From an uncultured Lactobacillus sp. (GTDB lineage: Bacteria; Bacillota; Bacilli; Lactobacillales; Lactobacillaceae), in the NCBI GenBank assembly GCA_905204935.1, contig CAJLBJ010000002.1:1-64000 (forward strand): DNA of 64,000 bases, read 5' to 3'. Shown piece by piece: positions 58,243 to 64,000 of the stretch. Within the stretch, counting starts at the first letter, position 1. Every line of letters starts with the position of its first letter. The position numbers and the translations under genes were made by a program. Below the pieces are notes generated by a model. The model saw only the letters and a list, made by a program, of their open reading frames with translations. It did no database searches and was not told the origin of the DNA.

Positions 58243-59121
58243 ATGTTTTATACGATTGCAGATTTACTTGCACAAGCTAAAGATTATCCTTCGATCGCTG
58301 AAATGATGATTGCCGTTGAAATGGAAAATACGGGGCGGAGTCGCACAAAAATTTTAGAATTGATGGAAAAAAATCTTGCTACTATGGAACAATCAGTGGC
58401 TAAAGGTGTAGCGGGAGTAACTTCAATTACGAAGTTAACCGGTCAAGATGCGCCTAAATTAGATCGTTATTTAAAAGAAGAAAAGCCCTTATGTGGAGAA
58501 ACTTTGTTAAAGGCAGTTAGAAATGCAATTGCTGTTAATGAAGTTAATGCTCAAATGGGGCTGATTTGTGCAACACCTACTGCAGGTAGTGCTGGAGTAG
58601 CTTCTGGGGTTTTGATGGCAGTACGTGAAACGTTAAACTTAGATCGCAAACAACAATTAGACTTCTTGTTTACTGCTGGTGCATTCGGCTTGGTAATTGC
58701 TAATCAAGCTTCAATTAGTGGAGCAGAAGGTGGTTGTCAAGCCGAAATAGGTTCAGCTAGTGCGATGGCTAGTGCAGCACTTGTTTGTGCTAAAGGTGGA
58801 ACTAATGAGCAAGCAGCTCAAGCAGTTGCAATAACCCTAAAAAATATGATGGGGTTAATTTGTGATCCGGTTGCAGGTTTAGTGGAGGTTCCATGTGTTA
58901 AACGTAATGCTTTAGGGGCTTCACAGGCAATTGTTTCAGCTGAAATGGCTCTAGCAGGTATTACTAGTGTAATTCCACCAGATGAAGTGGTCTTAGCGAT
59001 GCATCGTGTGGGGATGCAGATGCCATCAATCTTTAAGGAAACCGCAGAAGGTGGATTGGCTACGACACCAACAGGTTTGCGCTTAGCCAAAGAAATATTT
59101 GGTGAAGAAAATCAAAAATAA
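58243..59121 (+). CDS. sdaAA: L-serine dehydratase alpha subunit
   Basis: 292 residues. The [4Fe-4S] ligands are visible as C165 (GGCQAE), C207 (LICDPVAG) and C218 (VEVPCVK), with the typical 41-residue gap between the first two, and the substrate loop TPTAGSAG at 111-118. The oxygen-sensitive cluster acts as a Lewis acid in dehydration. RBS AGGAGG. A small HMA protein gene follows after 12 bases. Confidence 0.95.
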   Translation: MFYTIADLLAQAKDYPSIAEMMIAVEMENTGRSRTKILELMEKNLATMEQSVAKGVAGVTSITKLTGQDAPKLDRYLKEEKPLCGETLLKAVRNAIAVNEVNAQMGLICATPTAGSAGVASGVLMAVRETLNLDRKQQLDFLFTAGAFGLVIANQASISGAEGGCQAEIGSASAMASAALVCAKGGTNEQAAQAVAITLKNMMGLICDPVAGLVEVPCVKRNALGASQAIVSAEMALAGITSVIPPDEVVLAMHRVGMQMPSIFKETAEGGLATTPTGLRLAKEIFGEENQK

Positions 59122-59133
59122 GAAGGTTTTAAA

Positions 59134-59343
59134 ATGCAAAAGACATATACTGTTGAAGGTATGAAATGTGATGGTTGTAAGGAAAACGTCATTAAGCTAT
59201 TGAGTCAAGTGGCAGGCGTTGATGAAGTTCAAGTGGATTTAAAGACCAAAAAGGTAACTGTTAGTGGAACAGCAACTAAAAAAGAGCTAAGTCAAGCCCT
59301 AGAAGGTAGTAATTATCATTTTAAACGTGGTTTGTTTGGCTAA
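59134..59343 (+). CDS. HMA-domain metal-binding protein (CopZ-like)
   Basis: 69 residues, a single heavy-metal-associated domain with GMKCDGCKENV; the CxxC is C13/C16. Such proteins carry Cu(I) or other soft metals to P-type ATPases. No copper ATPase or CopY-type regulator is in the window. Its position 12 bases after sdaAA, before a strong terminator, makes it the last gene of the serine dehydratase operon, which is unexpected. ATG follows GAAGG. Confidence 0.88.
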   Translation: MQKTYTVEGMKCDGCKENVIKLLSQVAGVDEVQVDLKTKKVTVSGTATKKELSQALEGSNYHFKRGLFG

Positions 59344-59355
59344 AATTAATTAACA

Positions 59356-59397
59356 AAAAAGCAGTAACTCATCTTTCAAAATGAGTTACTGCTTTTT
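59356..59397. terminator. bidirectional terminator between the HMA gene and kup
   Basis: AAAAAGCAGTAACTCAT/ATGAGTTACTGCTTTTT, a 17-bp perfect stem with an 8-base loop and A/T tracts on both sides. Confidence 0.95.
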
Positions 59398-59398
59398 A

Positions 59399-61411
59399 TT
59401 ATTTCAAAATATCTTTTGGATTTAAAATCATTTTTTGATCGACTACAGGAATACGACGTTTCTTTAAGAACAATGGAACCTTTTCAACTTTAACATCACT
59501 AAACTCTAATCCAAACCACTGAACTGGAGTGGTAGTGTGATTTTGTAAGAAAATACGTGCCGAGATTAAAGCACGTTTCCAAGCTGGAAGCAATGTGTTT
59601 GGTGAAAGCAATTCGCGAATAACCACGAAACAAAAATCACCGATATTACGTTTGCCCATCGTCGTATATTTTTGTGGTTGTTCATCGATAATATCTTGAT
59701 CCATCAACTCTTGCACGATTTGACGCAAGTATAAGTTGATACTGTGATCAGTTTTAAAACCAAGGAACAATTGTAAGTTAACAATGTTACGTGTTCCCAT
59801 CATGTTGACAGTATAGTAATTCGTATAAGGTTCATTAGTAGTATTGACTGTTACAAACCAATAAACATTTGCACGCTTAGGTTTTTTATCTAAGATTGAA
59901 TATAAGATTTCACGTTTAATCGAGTAATCTTTTTTAACTTTAGCTAGCATGACTAAATTACTCATATACAACGGAACAGATTCATCTTTTGATAGTTCTT
60001 GTAATTGATCTTTGTAATCAAGCAAGGATACTGTTTCAGATTCATCTAATAAATCATCACGAATTCTATTACCGTAATACCAGATAACCATAACAGCGAT
60101 GATTGATAAAGTTAGGATAACAGTCACAAATCCACCGTGTAGGAATTTGACTAAACTTGCAATTAAAAAGATTGTTTCAATGCATCCAAAGAAAATAACT
60201 GTCAGTAATGCTACCGCTTTTGGTACTAAATCAGACAAGTATTCGTAAAGCAACATAGTAGTCATTAACATTGTTAACGTAATTGCAAGCCCATATGCAG
60301 CTTCCATATGATGAGAGTTTTGGAAGTAAAGAACAATCATGATGGTTAATACACAAAGTAACCAGTTGACTTTAGAAATATAAACTTGACCTTTTAAGAT
60401 ATTTGGATGTTCAATACGCATTCTTGGTAAAATCTTAAGCCCAATTGCTTCTTCAACCAAGGTAAATGAACCGCTAATTAACGCTTGTGAAGCGATGATA
60501 GCTGCCAAAGTTGCTAAAACAACCCCAAATAAATAAACACTGTTTGGTAACATATTGAAGAAAGGATTGAAGTTTGTTGATAATTCGTGACCCTCATACA
60601 TCTTTTTAATCAGCCAAGCACCTTGTCCAAAGTAATTAAGAATTAGGGAAGTAAATACGATTGGCCAAGTTAAATAAATGTTATTTCGTCCAACATGTCC
60701 CATATCAGAATACAAAGCTTCAGCCCCAGTAGTAGCAAGGAAAATACTACCTAAAATAAAGATTCCGACTTTATTATGTGGATCAAACAAGACTTCGATT
60801 GCATAAACTGGTGAAATTGCTCGTAAAACAGTCCAATCATGGCTCATGTTATAAAGTCCAAAAAGACCAATAAATCCAAACCATAAAATCATGACAAAGC
60901 CAAACATTCTACCGATTGAACTTGTACCAAATCTTTGTACTAAAAATAACACTAATAAGATGGTAACAGTACAAATGATAACGGCGCGTTGATTTGGAAT
61001 AGGAATACTATTTCCAAATTTAAGTCCTTTTAATCCTTCGATAGCTGTCGTTACTGTAACAGCAGGTGTTAAAGTTCCATCAGCTAATAAGGCAGCCCCT
61101 CCGACTAAAGCGGGAATAATTAACCATTTTTTCTTTTTACGTACTAATGCATATAACGCAAAAATACCACCTTCACCGTGGTTTTCAGCACGTAAAGCAA
61201 TTAAAACGTATTTTATTGTGGTAATAATAATTAATGTCCAAAAAATTAAAGATAAACAGCCTAAAACATAATTTTCAGTGAGCTTATGGACGCCACCAGC
61301 GTCTCCAATCAAGGCGTTCATGGTGTAAAGCGGTGAAGTACCTATATCTCCATAAACAATCCCCAAGGTGATGATCATCTCTAAGAGATAATTCTTCTTT
61401 TGAGGTTTCAA
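59399..61411 (-). CDS. kup: Kup-family potassium uptake permease
   Basis: 670 residues: about twelve transmembrane helices in the first 440 residues, then a soluble C-terminal domain of about 200. The N-terminal hallmark GIVYGDIGTSPLYT is present. It imports potassium by proton symport. The start is TTG, nine bases after AAAAGGAGTG. I looked for a c-di-AMP (ydaO) riboswitch in the 270-base upstream region and saw none. Confidence 0.93.
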   Translation of the reverse strand: MKPQKKNYLLEMIITLGIVYGDIGTSPLYTMNALIGDAGGVHKLTENYVLGCLSLIFWTLIIITTIKYVLIALRAENHGEGGIFALYALVRKKKKWLIIPALVGGAALLADGTLTPAVTVTTAIEGLKGLKFGNSIPIPNQRAVIICTVTILLVLFLVQRFGTSSIGRMFGFVMILWFGFIGLFGLYNMSHDWTVLRAISPVYAIEVLFDPHNKVGIFILGSIFLATTGAEALYSDMGHVGRNNIYLTWPIVFTSLILNYFGQGAWLIKKMYEGHELSTNFNPFFNMLPNSVYLFGVVLATLAAIIASQALISGSFTLVEEAIGLKILPRMRIEHPNILKGQVYISKVNWLLCVLTIMIVLYFQNSHHMEAAYGLAITLTMLMTTMLLYEYLSDLVPKAVALLTVIFFGCIETIFLIASLVKFLHGGFVTVILTLSIIAVMVIWYYGNRIRDDLLDESETVSLLDYKDQLQELSKDESVPLYMSNLVMLAKVKKDYSIKREILYSILDKKPKRANVYWFVTVNTTNEPYTNYYTVNMMGTRNIVNLQLFLGFKTDHSINLYLRQIVQELMDQDIIDEQPQKYTTMGKRNIGDFCFVVIRELLSPNTLLPAWKRALISARIFLQNHTTTPVQWFGLEFSDVKVEKVPLFLKKRRIPVVDQKMILNPKDILK

Positions 61412-61599
61412 CTATATGTTCACTCCTTTTATTAGTAGCGTATTAATAAATTATATAGTAGACTTAATCGATGATTTTTTCAAGCATAGAATACTATTTA
61501 GTGAAAAATTTAGCATATTTTTTAGTAAGAATGAGTATTAAAGAAAACCTAGCAAGAAAATTTTACTAAGAAAAAAGAAAGAAATTTTAGTAAAGTATA

Positions 61600-61621
61600 C
61601 AATATTTCCCAGGAAATATTG
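61600..61621. promoter_or_regulatory. 22-bp palindrome, possible operator
   Basis: CAATATTTCC-CA-GGAAATATTG is a perfect dyad in the divergent region between kup and the MFS gene, 65 bases before the latter, next to TTGACT (61636-61641). It is typical in size for a MarR/TetR-type site. An exact copy of one arm recurs at 63694-63703. The rest of 61412-61685 is AT-rich without other clear features. Confidence 0.55.
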
Positions 61622-61685
61622 TTAATTACTTCGTTTTGACTTACAATCTAGATAAAATGATATACATATAAAGAGGGAAATAAGA

Positions 61686-63170
61686 ATGACAAAAAAACAA
61701 GTACAGTTGGTAACATTTGGTTTGTTGTTAGCTTGTGCTATGTCTGGGCTAGATGGAACGATTATTAACACCGCATTACCAGCTATTATCAGTGATTTAC
61801 ACGGTATTGAATACATGGGGTGGCTTGTTGCAGTATTTTTGTTAGGAATGTCGGTTTTTACACCATTGTGGAGTAAGTTAGGCGAAAAATTTGGTAATAA
61901 GTTAGCTTTCCAATTGGCGGTTACCTTATTTATTATCTCATCATTTTTACAAGCTCAAGCTACTAATATATGGTTTTTTATCATGGCTAGAGCGCTTATG
62001 GGAATCGGTGCTGGAGGAATGGGGGCCATTCCATATATTATTTTGGCTCAACTCTATCAAGATATTCAGCAGCGTTCACGTTCTTTGGCGTATGTCTCAG
62101 CCAGTTTTAGTGTGGCCTCCATCATTGGGCCACTTGTTGGAGGAATATTAGTTGATTGGTTTAGTTGGCATTGGGTTTTTTATATTAATATTCCTTTAGG
62201 ATTGATTTCAATAGGAATTGTACAATTCTTCTTTAAAGAAGAGTTTATTAAAAAAGCAGCGCGTTTTGATGCGTTAGGTTCGACATTATTAATTGTTAGT
62301 TTACTGTTGATTTTAACCGCTATTCAAATGTCAACACTACTTTCTAAAATCCAAGTTGGTTTGTTATTTTTAAGTGGCATGGTATTACTAGGTCTGTTAA
62401 TAACAGTAGAAAAACATGCTAAAGATCCAATTTTGCCAGGAAGTATCTTCAAAAATAAGTTATTAGTCTTTGATTTTGTTGTTTTTTCTTTGATTTGGGG
62501 TGCACAAATTTGTTATAGCATCTATGTTCCAATGTGGGCCCAAGGACTGTTGGGCACGACCGCTTTAATTGGAGGTTTAACCCAAATTCCAAGCTCAATT
62601 TTTGATTTTATTGGTTCACAATCAGCTAATTTTTTGAATGAACGTTACAAATCAGTTAATTTAACTGTTGCAATTGGTGGTTTAGCAATTTTAGTTGCAA
62701 TTTTGATTTTAAGTTTAGCCTCAGTTAACTTAGCTTATTTTTGGTTGCTATTTTGTGGGATTTTCTTTGGCTTTGGTGTTGGTTTAGTCTTTAACGCTTT
62801 ACAAATTAAGGTGCAAGAAGATGCTGGAACAAAAGATTTAGCAGTAGCGACTTCATTTAGCTTTTTGATACGGATTATGGCTCAAACCTTGATGTCGGCA
62901 ATTTATGGATTGACATTAAACCAAGCATTGTTGTCTGGTGTTAAACAAACAAAAGGGCAGATAAGTATGGCGATGCTTAATAAATTAAGTGATGCGGTGA
63001 CTAGTGTAGAATTACCAAGTAAATTATTACCAACGATGCGTCGAATTTTACATCAAGGAATTCATAATATTATGTTACTAGCAGCATTATTACTAGTAAT
63101 ATCATTATTGTTATTGATTTGGGCACATAAAAAAGAACAAATTAAAAACCTTGATAAATTAACTGATTAG
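61686..63170 (+). CDS. DHA2-family MFS transporter (EmrB/QacA type)
   Basis: 494 residues with 14 predicted transmembrane helices. Antiporter motif C is visible (ASIIGPLVGGILVDW), motif D1 as LDGTIINTALPAI, and motif A near WSKLGEKFGNK. It is a proton-driven multidrug exporter by family; the substrate is unknown. ATG follows AGAGGGAA. The stop codon sits inside the loop of its own terminator. Confidence 0.9.
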   Translation: MTKKQVQLVTFGLLLACAMSGLDGTIINTALPAIISDLHGIEYMGWLVAVFLLGMSVFTPLWSKLGEKFGNKLAFQLAVTLFIISSFLQAQATNIWFFIMARALMGIGAGGMGAIPYIILAQLYQDIQQRSRSLAYVSASFSVASIIGPLVGGILVDWFSWHWVFYINIPLGLISIGIVQFFFKEEFIKKAARFDALGSTLLIVSLLLILTAIQMSTLLSKIQVGLLFLSGMVLLGLLITVEKHAKDPILPGSIFKNKLLVFDFVVFSLIWGAQICYSIYVPMWAQGLLGTTALIGGLTQIPSSIFDFIGSQSANFLNERYKSVNLTVAIGGLAILVAILILSLASVNLAYFWLLFCGIFFGFGVGLVFNALQIKVQEDAGTKDLAVATSFSFLIRIMAQTLMSAIYGLTLNQALLSGVKQTKGQISMAMLNKLSDAVTSVELPSKLLPTMRRILHQGIHNIMLLAALLLVISLLLLIWAHKKEQIKNLDKLTD

Positions 63171-63190
63171 GTTAATTTATCAAGGTTTTA
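63146..63190. terminator. bidirectional terminator overlapping the MFS gene end
   Basis: An 18-bp perfect stem (63146-63163 with 63171-63188); the 7-base loop TGATTAG contains the MFS stop codon. A/T tracts on both sides serve the convergent DUF4828 gene too. Confidence 0.92.
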
Positions 63191-63583
63191 TTCTTCATCA
63201 AGTTCAGCTTTTTTAACCTCAGGTGCGTATAATTCATAGACCCGATTATCAGCTTCATCAAAGACACTTACCGGTAAATTATTCACAGCACTGATACGTA
63301 GATGATAACCATAATTATCTAAAAAGACTAATTCATTACTATCGAGCTGTTCAACTTTTCCTAATAATTGACGTCCATCTAGAGCAATGGTTAATTCGAC
63401 AGAAATTTCTAATTGATGTACCTTATGACTTAATTCGTCTGTAAACATCCAGGTGCCGGCATAAATCAATGGGAGGGCTGGCTTAACACTAGTACGCTTT
63501 TTAGTGACGGTATGAACTATCTTGCCAATTCCTGTTACAAGCGGTGTAATGCCACCAATGATTGTTAAGCCTTTGCGTTTCAT
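63188..63583 (-). CDS. DUF4828-like protein
   Basis: 131 residues. A short hydrophobic N-terminus (MKRKGLTIIGGITPLVTGIG) is probably a membrane anchor rather than a cleaved signal, followed by a soluble beta-rich domain (PLIYAGTWMFTDELSHKVHQLEI ... LDNYGYHLRI) and an acidic tail ending in EVKKAELDEE. This resembles the DUF4828 family of lactobacilli, of unknown function; I am fairly but not fully sure. ATG follows AAAGGAGGAG. It is convergent with the MFS gene. Confidence 0.7.
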   Translation of the reverse strand: MKRKGLTIIGGITPLVTGIGKIVHTVTKKRTSVKPALPLIYAGTWMFTDELSHKVHQLEISVELTIALDGRQLLGKVEQLDSNELVFLDNYGYHLRISAVNNLPVSVFDEADNRVYELYAPEVKKAELDEE

Positions 63584-63796
63584 TTTGCTCCTCCTTTAAA
63601 TTTATATCTACTAGATAAATATACCACCAAATCTCAAATAAACATAGTATTTAAGCTGATTATGACATAAATGAAATATTTGTTTAAAAATAGCAATATT
63701 TCCACTAAAATCAAAGAAAATAAAGGCTAAATGAGCATGAATCACAATTATTTGGTAAAATAAGACAAGGATTAAGACAAATTGGAGGTCTGTCAA

Positions 63797-64000
63797 ATGC
63801 TAAAATTAGGAATCATCGGAACAAATTGGATTACTGATCAATTTATTCAAGCAGCACATGAAACGGGGGAATGGCAATTAACCACCGTTTATTCACGGAC
63901 AATTGCAAAAGCTAAGGAATTTGGACAAAAATATCCACAAGTGACAGAATATTTTGCTGATTTAGACGAATTTTTTACACAAGGCAGTTTTGATGCTGTG
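63797..64000 (+). CDS. Gfo/Idh/MocA-family oxidoreductase, 5' part only
   Basis: The first 68 codons are in the window and the gene runs off the end. The N-terminus LKLGIIGTNWITDQFIQAA is the Rossmann GxGxxx strand-turn-helix of this family, followed by TVYSRTIAKAKEFGQKY, which is typical. It is an NAD(P)-dependent sugar or polyol dehydrogenase-like protein of unknown substrate. ATG follows TTGGAGG with an 11-base spacing. The upstream stretch 63584-63796 shows the half-site of the 61.6-kb palindrome but no clear promoter. Confidence 0.85.
   Translation, partial: MLKLGIIGTNWITDQFIQAAHETGEWQLTTVYSRTIAKAKEFGQKYPQVTEYFADLDEFFTQGSFDAV

Noticed and set aside
61412..61685. c-di-AMP (ydaO-type) riboswitch before kup
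   Set aside because: Looked for because kup genes are often under such control. The region is AT-rich, lacks the long GC-containing multi-stem architecture, and shows only the palindrome.

Overview
This window comes from a low-GC Gram-positive bacterium of the order Lactobacillales, most likely a Lactobacillaceae member. The evidence is a ctsR-clpC operon without mcsA/mcsB, lactobacillus-like ribosomal proteins, Ecf transporter genes between rplQ and truA, a two-subunit LacLM beta-galactosidase, a D-lactate-dehydrogenase-type enzyme, and small families named almost only in this group (DUF4822, DUF4828). I cannot fix genus or species from sequence alone. No rRNA, insertion sequence or CRISPR array is present.

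Region 1 (1-36.7 kb) is the conserved genetic-information core. Two tRNA-Pro genes lead into ctsR-clpC (with a perfect CtsR operator), then rpoB-rpoC, a convergent comC prepilin peptidase gene, and rpsL-rpsG-fusA. A convergent pair (M3 oligopeptidase, nicotinamidase) precedes the S10-spc-alpha superoperon: rpsJ to secY, then adk, infA, rpmJ, rpsM, rpsK, rpoA and rplQ. No map gene lies between adk and infA. The ecfA1-ecfA2-ecfT-truA operon and rplM-rpsI follow. Structured leaders precede rpoB, rpsL, rpsJ, infA and rplM, and a structured RNA element lies immediately 3' of rplQ.

Region 2 (36.7-41.7 kb) is AT-rich accessory DNA just after rpsI. It holds a RelB/DinJ-like antitoxin gene with an unrecognised partner, an orphan pediocin-type bacteriocin immunity gene, and an ABC transporter-LytTR regulator-DUF3021 membrane protein module. 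The module is bracketed by two nearly identical terminator hairpins. Two debris-like ORFs flank it: a 25-codon membrane-peptide ORF, and a 73-codon membrane ORF whose apparent start is ATA.

Region 3 (41.7-64 kb) is metabolic and environmental: lacL-lacM; a secreted protein with two DUF4822 domains, divergent from an OmpR-type two-component system; a methyltransferase-LysR-NmrA set; a PLD nuclease-SF2 helicase-DUF3427 protein coupled to a Nudix hydrolase; a D-2-hydroxyacid dehydrogenase/PfoR-type permease operon; a LysR gene divergent from sdaAB-sdaAA plus an HMA metal-binding protein; Kup; a DHA2-type MFS pump; a DUF4828 protein; and the start of a Gfo/Idh/MocA oxidoreductase cut by the window end.

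The least understood parts are the PLD-helicase-DUF3427/Nudix pair, the RelB-like antitoxin with a novel partner, the repeat-flanked ABC/LytTR module, and the serine dehydratase/LysR/permease/2-hydroxyacid dehydrogenase/HMA neighbourhood.
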